Shown here piece after piece: positions 38,693 to 47,721 of a stretch of 64,000 nucleotides of DNA. The notes under the pieces are model-generated. The model was not told the DNA's origin, did no database searches, and saw only the letters and a list, made by a program, of their open reading frames with translations. Within the stretch, counting starts at the first letter, position 1. Every line of letters begins with the position of its first letter. The DNA is from Phaeobacter sp. QD34_24 (lineage in GTDB: Bacteria; Pseudomonadota; Alphaproteobacteria; Rhodobacterales; Rhodobacteraceae), in NCBI RefSeq assembly GCF_028890115.1, contig NZ_JARCJD010000001.1:307443-371442 (forward strand). The letters are read 5' to 3'. The position numbers and the translations under genes were made by a program.

Positions 38693-39895
38693 CTATCGGA
38701 TCTCTTTGAAAAGAGCCGCCAGTTTGGATGCTTCCCGATCGCTGTCATGCCGTTCCAATACCCGCAGGCGCCCCAATCTGCCCATCTCAGACAGCCGTTC
38801 ATGGGGCAGCTTGGCGATCTCTGCCACGGCCGCCGCGAGCGCCTCTGCGTCACCGGCAGGCACCATCCAGCCGGTCTCCTCCTGCAGCACCAGTTCGGGT
38901 GTGCCTGCCACATAGGTCGCCAGCACCGGACGGGCGGCGGCCATGGCCTCCATCACCACCATCGGCAGACCTTCGGCAAAGGAGGGCATCACCAACAGAT
39001 GAGAGGCCGCCAATTCGGCACGGACCCCGGCTTCGTCCAGCCAGCCGGTCAGGGTGACGTGGTTCTGCAGACCGGCGCGGCGGATCTCCGCTTCCAGGTC
39101 CGCGCGCATTTCCCCATCGCCGATCAGCGTCAGATGCACATCGGGCAGTGCGGCAACAATCCGCGCCATCGCCCGGATCAGCACCATCTGACCCTTCTGC
39201 TCGACAAAGCGCCCGATTGCCACCAGCCGCAGCCCCCCCTCGGGCAGCGGCGCAGGATCGGCAAAGCGCGCAGGCTCAATCCCGCAATGCACCACCTTGA
39301 TCTTGTCCCAGGCACCAAATTCGGCCCAGCGGCTGAGCTGGCTCTTTCCAAAGCTGCTGATCGCCACCGCAAAGGCGGCGCGGTTCACCTTCTCACCCAG
39401 CGACAGCGCATGGGGCGCATCGAATTCCTCTGGCCCGTGGGTGGTGAAACTGAAGGGAATGCCGCTCAGCTCATGTGCCAGCAGCGCCACCGCCGTGGCG
39501 TTGGTGCCAAAATGCGCATGCATATGATCAACGCCCCCGGCCCTGCACCGACGTGCCACATAGGCCGCTTCACCGAAGTAGATCAGATGCCGCAGACGCC
39601 CGACCGAAGAGGCGTGCCCAAGCCTGAGCGCCAGACGCAAGGCGTCGAAAAACCGCCCCGGTGCCTGCAGCGCTGACATCAGCAGAGCAAGCATCAAGGA
39701 CAGCGCCCCGGCGCGCAGCACGTAGTGCGTTGACGCGGCCTCGGCCTGATCGCCCGCATCCACCAGGGGCGCCTCGCTGGCGCGCATGGCAAGGCGCAGT
39801 ACCTTTATCCCCTGCCGCTCCAACGCCTGCACCTCCCGGCGGATGAAACTATGGGAAGGCTGCGGATAAGTGTTCAGCACATAAGCAACTTTCAC
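38693..39895 (-). CDS. glycosyltransferase family 4 (GT-B)
   Basis: 400 residues. The N-terminal VAYVLNTYPQPSHSFIRREV is typical of GT4 enzymes of exopolysaccharide loci. The C-terminal Rossmann half has LVAIGRFVEQKGQ, LTLIGDGEMRADLE, and the donor-binding EGLPMVVMEAMAAARPV with its EX7E glutamates. I prefer the GTG at 39895 because AGGCAGGA lies five bases upstream; an in-frame ATG at 39913 overlaps that site. Retaining GT-B transferases of this class add hexoses to lipid-linked oligosaccharides. It is divergent from the flippase. Confidence 0.88.
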   Translation of the reverse strand: MKVAYVLNTYPQPSHSFIRREVQALERQGIKVLRLAMRASEAPLVDAGDQAEAASTHYVLRAGALSLMLALLMSALQAPGRFFDALRLALRLGHASSVGRLRHLIYFGEAAYVARRCRAGGVDHMHAHFGTNATAVALLAHELSGIPFSFTTHGPEEFDAPHALSLGEKVNRAAFAVAISSFGKSQLSRWAEFGAWDKIKVVHCGIEPARFADPAPLPEGGLRLVAIGRFVEQKGQMVLIRAMARIVAALPDVHLTLIGDGEMRADLEAEIRRAGLQNHVTLTGWLDEAGVRAELAASHLLVMPSFAEGLPMVVMEAMAAARPVLATYVAGTPELVLQEETGWMVPAGDAEALAAAVAEIAKLPHERLSEMGRLGRLRVLERHDSDREASKLAALFKEIR

Positions 39896-40156
39896 GGTAA
39901 TCCTGCCTCGCATCCCTGCAACGACCCCGGGTCAGGGCCATCCTTTGCGGCAGGTTATACGCTCCCCCATCCCCTGCCTAGAGCCCCGCTGGGACAGGCC
40001 ACACCGCAGCGTCAATCCATGGCAGCCCGAGGGATTGTTGCAGGGTTCAAGGTAATAACTGATACGCAGGTCCCGAACTGGCCTCGCAGATTGACCTTCC
40101 CCCGGTGCCTGCCTAGCGTGCGGGCAGCTGTCCGGACGACGGAACAAGGGGATCAC

Positions 40157-41524
40157 ATGCTCAAGCACGCCGCCGCATTTTCCGGTCAGGGCCTGCTGGC
40201 GCGGGTGCTGCGCTCGGCTTCCTGGCTGATGATCGGCTATGGCGGCAGCCAAGCCCTGCGCCTTGCGGCGAACCTGATCCTGGCGCGGCTGCTGTTCCCC
40301 GAGGCCTTTGGGCTGATGGCGCTGGTCACCGTTGTGACCGTGGGCCTGTCGCTGTTTTCCGATGTGGGGATCGGCCCGGCCATCGCCCAGAATGCCCGCG
40401 GTGATGATCCCGACTTCCTTAATACGGCCTGGACCATACAGGTGATCCGGGGCTTTGGCCTTTGGGCGGCAACCTTGCTGCTGGCCTGGCCTGTCGCCTG
40501 GCTTTACGAGGCGCCCGATCTGATGCTCTACCTGCCCATCGCGGGCAGTGCCCTTGCCATCGCAGGTTTCAACCCGACGCGGATCGAGACCGCGCACCGC
40601 CATCTCCTGGTCGGGCGTCTCACCGCGTTGGATCTTGCCGCACAGGCCATCGGAGTGGGGTTCATGGTGCTTCTGGCCTGGGCCAGCGGGTCGATCATCG
40701 CTCTGGTTCTGGGCGGTGTCATTCAGGCAGGCGCCAAGCTGCTGTTGACCCACTATGGTCTGCCCGGAGAGCGGAACCGTTTTCGTTGGGAGAGAAAAGC
40801 CGCTCAAGAGCTGATCCGCTTTGGCAAATGGATCTTCCTGTCGACCGCCTTCTGGTTCCTGACCTCGCAAGGCGACCGCGCGATCCTGGGACGGTTCGTG
40901 CCGCTGGATGTGCTGGGCATCTACAATATCGGCTATTTCCTGGCCAGCTTTCCCATGCTTCTGGGCCATGCGGTCAATCAACGGCTGATGATCCCGGTCT
41001 ATCGCGACAAACCCGCCGATGGCCCGCCTGAAAACCGGCGCAAGCACCGCCTGCTGCGCGCGGGCCTAAGCGCGGTGATCCTGTCGATGCTCTTGCTGAT
41101 GGCCTGGGTCGGCCCCTGGCTGACCGATCTTCTTTATGATGACCGCTACCGGCAGGCCGGAGAGATGATCGTGCTGATTTCCCTGGCGCTGGCCCCCGCG
41201 GTGATCACCATGACCTATGACCAGGCGGCCTTGGCCGCAGGTGACAGCCGGGCGTTCTTCGTCTTCACCGCAAGCCGCGCCGTGCTGCAGACGGTTCTGT
41301 TCCTGCTGGGCACGCTTTGGTTCGGGCTGCCCGGCGGCATTGCGGCATTGGGGCTGGCGATGATCGCCGCCTATCCCGTGCTGATCTGGTTGGCGCGCCG
41401 TCATGGCGCCTGGGATCCGCTGCACGATCTCATCTCGGCTTTGATTGTTTCCGTGATCGGCGGCGGTGCCCTGTGGTGGCATTTGCCACAGGTGGAGGAG
41501 CTGATCCGAGCACTTTCCCCCTGA
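40157..41524 (+). CDS. polysaccharide flippase (Wzx/MOP superfamily)
   Basis: 455 residues with 12-14 hydrophobic segments. The opening SWLMIGYGGSQALRLAANLI and LARLLFPEAFGLMALVTVV are hallmarks of the lipopolysaccharide-biosynthesis flippase family, which moves lipid-linked repeat units across the inner membrane. The ATG at 40157 is preceded by AAGGGG at a six-base spacing; the frame is open back to 39851 but that part overlaps the divergent GT4 gene. The 3' end is convergent with the Wzz-like gene. With the polymerase at 19645 it defines a Wzx/Wzy-dependent pathway. Confidence 0.9.
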   Translation: MLKHAAAFSGQGLLARVLRSASWLMIGYGGSQALRLAANLILARLLFPEAFGLMALVTVVTVGLSLFSDVGIGPAIAQNARGDDPDFLNTAWTIQVIRGFGLWAATLLLAWPVAWLYEAPDLMLYLPIAGSALAIAGFNPTRIETAHRHLLVGRLTALDLAAQAIGVGFMVLLAWASGSIIALVLGGVIQAGAKLLLTHYGLPGERNRFRWERKAAQELIRFGKWIFLSTAFWFLTSQGDRAILGRFVPLDVLGIYNIGYFLASFPMLLGHAVNQRLMIPVYRDKPADGPPENRRKHRLLRAGLSAVILSMLLLMAWVGPWLTDLLYDDRYRQAGEMIVLISLALAPAVITMTYDQAALAAGDSRAFFVFTASRAVLQTVLFLLGTLWFGLPGGIAALGLAMIAAYPVLIWLARRHGAWDPLHDLISALIVSVIGGGALWWHLPQVEELIRALSP

Positions 41525-41537
41525 CAGCGCGACCTGA

Positions 41538-42767
41538 TCAAGCGTCTTGTCCGCCCCGTTTCGGTGGTTCCATTTCCGGGATGGTCACCACCGGCAGAAG
41601 GCCGGTTTCCCGTTTCATCTGCGCGGCCGAGCGCAGCACGGGTTTTCGCAACTCCATCAGAAAGGCCACCACCATGGCCAGGAACAGGCTGGCGGCAGCC
41701 CCTAGCATGGCCTTGCGCTTGCGCCCGCCGGTGACCGGATAATCGGGCAATGCCGCGGGTTCCAGCACCGTCAGCCGTTCGGACTGGCGCGAGGTTTCTA
41801 GGCGGAAACCGATCTCCGCCTCGCTGCGGCGCGCCCGCATGATGTCCAGTTCCCCCTGCACCTGCTGCTGGCGGCGCTCATAGGCGGCCAGTTGGCGCTC
41901 TACCTCTGGTGTGGTTTCCAAGGCCTGCTCCAGCTCGGCCTTGCGCTGGTTCAACAGATCGCTTTGCGCCGAGAGGGTGGCAAGCTGCTCCTCGAACTCC
42001 TGCAACATCCGCTGCGCGGTGGCGGGGCGTTCGCTGGCCACCGCCTGATCGGCGGCGCGGCGGATCTGGATCTGTTCGCGGGCAATATCCAGAAGCGCCT
42101 CGTTCAAGGTCGCGATTTCAGCCTGGCGGAATTCCAGCGCACCGGGCTGGGCCACGTCGTTCTTGGTCCGGAAGGTCGCGATTTCATCTTCCAATGCGGC
42201 GAGATCCTTGGCCAGGGCGGCCTCTTTTGCGGCAAAGAAGTTCAGCGTCTCGCGGGCCTGTTCGATGCGGGAGTTGACGCTCAGCTCGATGGTCCGGCGC
42301 CCGAATTCCGCCGCCACGGCCTGGGCCTGCTCGGGGCTGGGCATGCGCGCGGTGATGGTCAGAACCGCAATGGTGCCGTCATCGGCAAAGCCTTCGCGCA
42401 CCGCCGCGACACCGGTAATGGTGACATTCTCACGCACCCGGGTGACCAGTTCGGATGGCCTCAGGTCCGGCAGGTCGGCGTATAGACCGAAGGTCTCGAC
42501 GATCTCCAGAATGGTGCCGCGCGCCATAAGGCGCTGTTCGATCAGCTGCATCCGCCGCGCGGTGGAGCCTTCTACGGTGGATTTCGCCAGATCGTCGGCA
42601 ATGGTGGGCTGGGCGACCTGGATCACCTCGGCGCTTTCGTAAAGATGCTGCTGGCGGGCAGCAAACCACAGCGATGCCAGGCTACCCAGAAGGGTGACGG
42701 CAAGGATCACCCGCAGCCGACGGCGCAGCATGTCCAGAAAGTCCTGCAAGGAGTGGATCGGGCCCAT
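41538..42767 (-). CDS. Wzz/GumC-type polysaccharide copolymerase
   Basis: 409 residues: a membrane segment at about 19-37 (LRVILAVTLLGSLASLWFA), a long periplasmic coiled-coil region (about 170-310, rich in E, A, Q, R and L) and a second membrane segment at about 358-376. This is the layout of a polysaccharide copolymerase, which sets chain length. The cytosolic tail is short and lacks a kinase domain; a CpsD-like ATPase is encoded separately just upstream. No outer-membrane Wza exporter is found in the window. Confidence 0.87.
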   Translation of the reverse strand: MGPIHSLQDFLDMLRRRLRVILAVTLLGSLASLWFAARQQHLYESAEVIQVAQPTIADDLAKSTVEGSTARRMQLIEQRLMARGTILEIVETFGLYADLPDLRPSELVTRVRENVTITGVAAVREGFADDGTIAVLTITARMPSPEQAQAVAAEFGRRTIELSVNSRIEQARETLNFFAAKEAALAKDLAALEDEIATFRTKNDVAQPGALEFRQAEIATLNEALLDIAREQIQIRRAADQAVASERPATAQRMLQEFEEQLATLSAQSDLLNQRKAELEQALETTPEVERQLAAYERRQQQVQGELDIMRARRSEAEIGFRLETSRQSERLTVLEPAALPDYPVTGGRKRKAMLGAAASLFLAMVVAFLMELRKPVLRSAAQMKRETGLLPVVTIPEMEPPKRGGQDA

Positions 42768-42880
42768 TCAATCTCTCTTCACGATACGTCGCTTGGCCGG
42801 TGCCGAATGCGTCTTTCGGCATGGCGTTTCATGTCTCTTCATCATGGCAAACGGGCAAAACTTTGACCGCCAGGCGAAAG

Positions 42881-43759
42881 TTATGCGACGGCGGCAGCCC
42901 CGTCTGTGGCCCGGCCCCGGTTCAGTACCACGCCCAGCAGCGGCGCATGCCCTGCCAGGATCCCCTCGCAGGCCGCCAGATGTGCGGCGGTGGTCTGGGT
43001 GCCGTCCGAGATCAGCAAGACCCCGTCCACCTGCGGCAGGAAGGCCGCCGCATCATCATATTCCAGCATCGGCGGCAGATCAAAAAGCACGGTTTCCGCT
43101 TCGGTCTGTTCGATCATGTCATCCAGAACCGCAGCGCTGCGGCTGTCGTGCAGGATTTCCGCCGCGTTTTCGTCCCACGCCCCGTTCAACCCCACCGCCA
43201 AAGTCTCGGTCGGGCGGATCAGCGCCTGGTGCAGCGGACAGTCACCTCTGAGCAAGGCTGCCATATCCTCTGGCCCTGCCAACCCCAAAGCGCCAGCCAC
43301 ACCGGGGCCGCGGAAATTGAGATCCATCAGAATCGTGCGGCTTGAGGGCACGCGGGCCAGGCTGAGGGCCAGGTTGACCGCGCTGAAGGTGGAGCCGCAA
43401 CCCGAGGTCGGTGCGCAGATCGCCACACGGGTCCAGCCGCGCGCCTTTAGCACCTGCAGCAGACGGGTGCGCAACAGATCAAAGCTGCGCGCGGCCGGGG
43501 CGCCGCGGCAGGCAGAGGCAAGCGGAACTGCAGCCCGGCTTGGCTGCTCGGGGTCAAAGGCGACCCGCTCCAGACGGTCCCATAGCGCAGGCAGGGTCGA
43601 GGGCAGCGCCAAAACCGGGTCGGCAGCCAAATCATGGGTCAGGTCCAAGGGTTCAGCCAGATCCTCTGCCGGGCGGCGCGGCTCCTCCACGCTGTCAGAC
43701 ACAGGCGTGGCCTGCTGATGCGCGCGACGGCGGAACTTCTTGAAACCCTGTTGCGTCAT
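42881..43759 (-). CDS. CpsD/CapB-like ATPase with degenerate P-loop
   Basis: 292 residues of the bacterial tyrosine-kinase/MinD-like family that partners with Wzz-type proteins. The P-loop reads APTSGCGSTFSAVNLA: the lysine normally found in GxGK[ST] is replaced by serine (codon TCC, verified on the reverse complement). Walker A' reads ILMDLNFRGP where ILIDxDxRxP is usual, and a Walker-B-like VLFDLPPML is present. There is no C-terminal tyrosine cluster. It may be a non-catalytic regulator of the copolymerase rather than an active kinase. It lies 113 bp upstream of the Wzz-like gene in the same direction, probably in one operon. Confidence 0.82.
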   Translation of the reverse strand: MTQQGFKKFRRRAHQQATPVSDSVEEPRRPAEDLAEPLDLTHDLAADPVLALPSTLPALWDRLERVAFDPEQPSRAAVPLASACRGAPAARSFDLLRTRLLQVLKARGWTRVAICAPTSGCGSTFSAVNLALSLARVPSSRTILMDLNFRGPGVAGALGLAGPEDMAALLRGDCPLHQALIRPTETLAVGLNGAWDENAAEILHDSRSAAVLDDMIEQTEAETVLFDLPPMLEYDDAAAFLPQVDGVLLISDGTQTTAAHLAACEGILAGHAPLLGVVLNRGRATDGAAAVA

Positions 43760-43921
43760 GTCTTGCCTCTAAATCCCCGCATCCGATGCGCCGACAGGGT
43801 ATCAATCCCGGTGTTCCTCATCGCCAGAAACCAATAACCCAAAACCAATGGTAGCAGTTTGACCGGCCGTGAAAAGATCAGCTGCAGCGCCCTATCGGCA
43901 GCACAGTGAAGCACCGATGCA

Positions 43922-44743
43922 TTAATATCCCGTGCCCTTGGCCACCACACCGAAGATGCGCCAGATCAGCTTCATGTCATTGGCTAGGCCAAGGCCGCGG
44001 CAGTATTCGGAATCCGCAGCCGCGCGAAAGGCAAAGGTGCTTTCGTTGCGGGCCGAGACCTGCCACAGCCCGGTCAAACCCGGCTTCACATCGAAATAGT
44101 CACGCGGATCACCATAAAGCGGCAGCTGATCGGTCATCATCGGGCGCGGGCCGACAAGGCTCATCTCGCCCTTGATCACATTCCACAGCTGCGGCAGCTC
44201 ATCCAGCGAGGTGACGCGCAGAATACGGCCCACCGGCGTGATGCGCGGGTCGTTCTTCAGCTTCTGAGTCGACTCCCATTCGCGTTTCAAAGCCGCATCC
44301 CGCTCCAGATAGTCCTGCAGGCAGGTATCGGCATCGCGCACCATGGTCCGCAGCTTGAGGATCCGGAAGCGTTTTCCATTCTGCCCCAGGCGCTCTTGCG
44401 TATAGAAGGGATTTCCGCCTTCGATGACCAGGGCCAGCGCGCACAAGAGCATCACAGGCAGGGTCACGGGGAGCGACAGCAGGGTCAAAGCAAGATCCAG
44501 AGCGCGTTTTCCGCCCCAGGCGTAGATCCCGTTCCCGGCGCTTCTATGGCCTGCCCCTTTGGGCAGATTGGCACCTTTGAGAAGCCGCCAATTGGTCATG
44601 TCGCCAGAAGCGCCCCGGTCCGCCAGGATCCGACCGACCCCGCCCGGAGCCGAGGAGGGCAGCACAACCCCGTGGGAGTGGGGGATATCACTCCCGGTCA
44701 GGAGGAAATCCGTATCTGGTCCCCTGTGCAATAGATCCTTCAT
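43922..44743 (-). CDS. undecaprenyl-phosphate sugar-1-phosphate transferase (polyprenol monotopic PGT)
   Basis: About 273 residues from the ATG at 44743 (GGGGG six bases upstream). A hydrophobic re-entrant segment ([19 protein letters not shown]) is followed by the catalytic part: [44 protein letters not shown] and [12 protein letters not shown]. It transfers a sugar-phosphate to undecaprenyl phosphate and starts exopolysaccharide repeat synthesis. The frame is open to 44956, but the extra part looks non-coding and contains palindromes, so I reject it. It is the likely first gene of the leftward unit 44743-41538. Confidence 0.9.
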   Translation of the reverse strand: MKDLLHRGPDTDFLLTGSDIPHSHGVVLPSSAPGGVGRILADRGASGDMTNWRLLKGANLPKGAGHRSAGNGIYAWGGKRALDLALTLLSLPVTLPVMLLCALALVIEGGNPFYTQERLGQNGKRFRILKLRTMVRDADTCLQDYLERDAALKREWESTQKLKNDPRITPVGRILRVTSLDELPQLWNVIKGEMSLVGPRPMMTDQLPLYGDPRDYFDVKPGLTGLWQVSARNESTFAFRAAADSEYCRGLGLANDMKLIWRIFGVVAKGTGY

Positions 44744-45173
44744 GTCGACCCCCATCATGTTCCGACCCACACCCGTGGTACCCTGCGGATTTGTCACGAT
44801 CTGCTGGTCCGGCGCGGCAGCTGCCGGTGATAAATCTCCGTGTCGGTGATCTGACAGAGCCCGCCCCCACGGATCTGCCCCTGCACCGCACCCCCTGAGC
44901 GACCTCAGGAAATGATCGCATTTGCGATACATTCTATTTAATACATTTTTAGACAAAATGCTGAGGATTCACGGAAAATGGTTAAGATGCCGCATTTCGC
45001 CGGATCCGCCCCGTGCAAGCAGAAACAATCCTGAATTGCCCGGGGTTACTGTTGTCCAATTGAAAACACCGCCTGAAGAATCAAGCCGCACGTCACGATG
45101 ATCTGGCCGATGGCTCGGGGTTCATGGTCACCTGTCTGGAGTGCGAATTTTTTGGGCCTACAGCCCAGTGCGG
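44744..45173. other. upstream region of the sugar-transferase operon
   Basis: 430 bp without a convincing gene. It becomes AT-rich around 44928-44990, unlike its surroundings, and holds two palindromes (44893-44908, CCTGAG/CTCAGG arms, and 44915-44928). The minus-strand promoter of the exopolysaccharide export/initiation genes is probably here; a TTGTCT hexamer on the minus strand near 44951-44956 is a possible -35 but no convincing -10 pairs with it. Confidence 0.5.
44915..44928. promoter_or_regulatory. perfect 14-bp palindrome, candidate operator
   Basis: The arms ATCGCA and TGCGAT are perfect, with a 2-base centre. It lies 172-185 bp upstream of the preferred start of the sugar transferase, next to the AT-rich block. 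Binding by a regulator is inferred from symmetry and position only. Confidence 0.4.
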
Positions 45174-46184
45174 TCAGCCCGTCCTGCGGAACTTTCCCGG
45201 GCTTTGCCCCGTCCAGCGCTTGAAGGCATCGTTGAAGGAACTCAGCCCACGATACCCAAGCAGATGGGCAATTTCCGCCAACACCAGATCGCTGTCGCGC
45301 AGATAGGTCTTGGCCATCTCCAGCCGCAGGTTTTCCAGAATGGCGAAATAGCTGGTCTCCTGTTCGCTCAGTTTGCGTGACAGGGTCCGGGGGCTCATCC
45401 CCAGATCGGAGGCGACGGTTTCCAACGCGGCCGTACCCGAGGCCAGGCGATGCGAGATACGCTGCCGCACCTGGGCGACCAAATCGGCGCGCCCCAGTCC
45501 CGCGTCCTCCAACCGTGCATCCGCACAGCTGCGCAAAATGGCATGTAACCTGGCATCCCCCGTCGCAAGCCCCGCGGATAGATCATCCGTCACAAAGCGA
45601 AGCCGGTTTACCGGCGCCTCAAACTGCGGCTTGCGACCAAAGAACGCCTCAAGCTCCTGGCTGACTGTCGATCGACCATGGCAGAAACTCACCTCTGCCG
45701 GAATGATGCGTTTTCCACAGGCCAGTCGCAGGTTCGCAACCAACAGCGATGCCAGGAATTCGTGATACTGGCCCATGGGCTCGCCCCCGGCCGCATGCCC
45801 CCATTCCATGATCCCGGACCGATCAAGCGAGCTGGTATCGAAGAACAGCTTCTCTCCGAAAAGCGGCGCGTAGCGCGACAGGGTTGTCAAAAAGCCACCA
45901 AGATCGGGCGCGGACAAGGCAAGGTAGCCCAGGAGCCCGGCCTTTCGCAGATCTGTCTGCTGACCGAGGTGCAGCCCGAAGGCAGGGTCCAGGCTGATCT
46001 GCGCGGCGCGCTGAAAGAACGCTGCCACCGAAGCGATATCCGCCACCGGCTCTGCCTGAGCAAGGATCGCCTGGCCAAGACGCGAGGCGCTGAAGACCGT
46101 GCTGGCCGGATGGCCAAGCTCCAATAGGCGCTCCGCAGCACAGCGAACAAAGATGGCACTTTCCGTGTTTTGCCCCTGGTTCAT
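45174..46184 (-). CDS. AraC-family transcriptional regulator (Arabinose_bd-type N-terminus)
   Basis: 336 residues. The N-terminal part matches the variable sensor domain found in OruR/ArgR-like AraC proteins (GLHLGQQTDLRKAGLLGYLA). The C-terminal 100 residues form the AraC DNA-binding domain: TVASDLGMSPRTLSRKLSE (first helix-turn-helix) and LAEIAHLLGYRGLSSFNDAF followed by KRWTGQSPGKFR (second). An ATG at 46184 preceded by AAGGGTGGG is preferred over the ATG at 46214. It is divergent from dgoK; a link to sugar-acid catabolism is possible but not shown. Confidence 0.88.
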   Translation of the reverse strand: MNQGQNTESAIFVRCAAERLLELGHPASTVFSASRLGQAILAQAEPVADIASVAAFFQRAAQISLDPAFGLHLGQQTDLRKAGLLGYLALSAPDLGGFLTTLSRYAPLFGEKLFFDTSSLDRSGIMEWGHAAGGEPMGQYHEFLASLLVANLRLACGKRIIPAEVSFCHGRSTVSQELEAFFGRKPQFEAPVNRLRFVTDDLSAGLATGDARLHAILRSCADARLEDAGLGRADLVAQVRQRISHRLASGTAALETVASDLGMSPRTLSRKLSEQETSYFAILENLRLEMAKTYLRDSDLVLAEIAHLLGYRGLSSFNDAFKRWTGQSPGKFRRTG

Positions 46185-46682
46185 GACAGAACCCACCCTT
46201 ATCACAACACTCATTCAACCATAATCGTGCACCGCCAGCCGCACGCGATATTGCAACACCGCAAAAGGGATGCGGTCCGATACCAAGCGACGGGCGCCCG
46301 ATCCGTCGCAAGCCTGCCTGTTGCACGCCCGCCCCTATTCAAGCCCTGAACCGTGCAAGCCCCGGGTTGAGACCCGCCCATGATCCGCACCACCTGACCC
46401 GCGCCACCGATTGAACGTCGACCGACTGCCGTTACCGAAGAGTAGCCGAAGCCCGCGCTCAACCCAAACGAAACTCCCCCAGCGCCCCCCTTCTGTCCTT
46501 GGTTCAACGGCACAGTGGGCTACGCCTTTCAGAAGGGGTGCCTGATCTTTTGGATCAACCTCCTCGCCTTTTGGGCAGGGCGTACGACCTGACACGGGCA
46601 ACCGCCCCTGTGGCGCTTGCCAGCGGGTGGGATTCGGGTGTTTATGCCGGGATCCCTTCACAGAACAGGATATCCGGCAGAG
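46185..46682. other. divergent control region between araC-type gene and dgoK
   Basis: 498 bp with no ORF that resembles a protein. The only structure I see is a 7-bp inverted repeat (GCGACGG, 46287-46293; CCGTCGC, 46303-46309). The promoters of both divergent genes should lie here. Confidence 0.4.
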
Positions 46683-47579
46683 ATGAGCAGACAGGACAAA
46701 CCGCTCGATCGTCCCGAAACCTGGATCGCTGCCGACCTGCAGGGCGCGACCTGTAGACTATGGGCGATGTCTGGCAGGTCGATCAAGGCGCGAAACCAGG
46801 TCACGCTTCCGGGCGGGATCGCAGATCCTGCGCTTGCCGAGACCTATGTCGACCTATGCCACATGCTGGGCGCCCGCGCCGATCTGCCGCTGATTGCCTG
46901 CGGCAGTGCCTTGACGCCGCCCCAGCCTGTCCCTGCCCGCCCCGATCACCTGTCCCCGGCCTCTGTGCATGACAGTGCGGCGATGGCCCTGCCGCAAGAG
47001 GCCAGCCTCTATGTCACGCCCGGCCTGATCCAGAAATCCCCGCCCGCCGCGATGCAGGGGGCCGAGACGCGTATTCGCGGCTTCCTGTCGCTGAACCCCG
47101 GATGGGACGGCGTGCTCTGCCTGCCTGGCGAGACCACTCACTGGGCCTTGATCAGCGCCGATGAAGTGGTCAGCTTTCAGAGCTTCCTGACCGTCGGACT
47201 GGTGGAGGCGACCCTGCAGATGCTTGGCCTCAAGGACGCGGATTGGTCATCGCAGCGCTTCAACGACAGCCTGGCCGATACCCTCTCCAGACCCGAACTG
47301 ACAGGGGCCCGGCTGGCCGAGGCAAAAGCCGCATTCACTGTCGCGACCCATCTGGCCGCGGATAGCGCGGGGCAGATCTGGGGAGCCTTGCTTGGGGCCG
47401 AACTGGCCGCAGCGCGCGCCTATTGGCTGGGCCAGAACCTGGCCGTGATCGGATCCGACAGGTTCCTGCGGCCCTATGAAACCGCGCTCCGCACGCAGGC
47501 CATTCCGGTCACCGTCGCGGATGAGGAGCGCATGACAGTTGCCGGGCTGACCGAGGCCTGGCGTCAGATGGCTGGCTGA
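46683..47579 (+). CDS. dgoK: 2-dehydro-3-deoxygalactonokinase
   Basis: 298 residues, the usual DgoK length. It phosphorylates 2-dehydro-3-deoxygalactonate in the galactonate pathway. Family blocks: WIAADLQGATCRLW (phosphate-binding), the GAETRIRGFL motif, LCLPGETTHWALI, and FQSFLTVGLVEATL. The ATG at 46683 is preceded by CAGAG; the frame opens at 46617. The usual partners, KDPGal aldolase (dgoA) and galactonate dehydratase, are not adjacent, so the gene stands alone here. Confidence 0.85.
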   Translation: MSRQDKPLDRPETWIAADLQGATCRLWAMSGRSIKARNQVTLPGGIADPALAETYVDLCHMLGARADLPLIACGSALTPPQPVPARPDHLSPASVHDSAAMALPQEASLYVTPGLIQKSPPAAMQGAETRIRGFLSLNPGWDGVLCLPGETTHWALISADEVVSFQSFLTVGLVEATLQMLGLKDADWSSQRFNDSLADTLSRPELTGARLAEAKAAFTVATHLAADSAGQIWGALLGAELAAARAYWLGQNLAVIGSDRFLRPYETALRTQAIPVTVADEERMTVAGLTEAWRQMAG

Positions 47580-47721
47580 ACTGGACACGCTTGAACAGGG
47601 CGAGGCTGAACAGGGCGAAGCCAAATCTCGGCAGTGATCGAGAAAATGCGGTGAAACCGGGCCTCTCCCGCGCCAGCAGGTGCCCGGGCTGTGCCCGCCC
47701 CCTTTGGCTGCCTTGAGCCCG

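Noticed and set aside
39851..40156. Upstream extension of the flippase frame
   Set aside because: It overlaps the divergent GT4 start. The ATG at 40157 has AAGGGG and begins a standard flippase N-terminus.
44744..44956. N-terminal extension of the sugar transferase
   Set aside because: It includes two palindromes and an AT-rich block, the translation has no family similarity, and a better ribosome-binding site precedes the ATG at 44743.
46211..46513. A small 100-residue minus-strand ORF in the araC-dgoK gap
   Set aside because: No motif, no good ribosome-binding site, and a composition like translated intergenic DNA.
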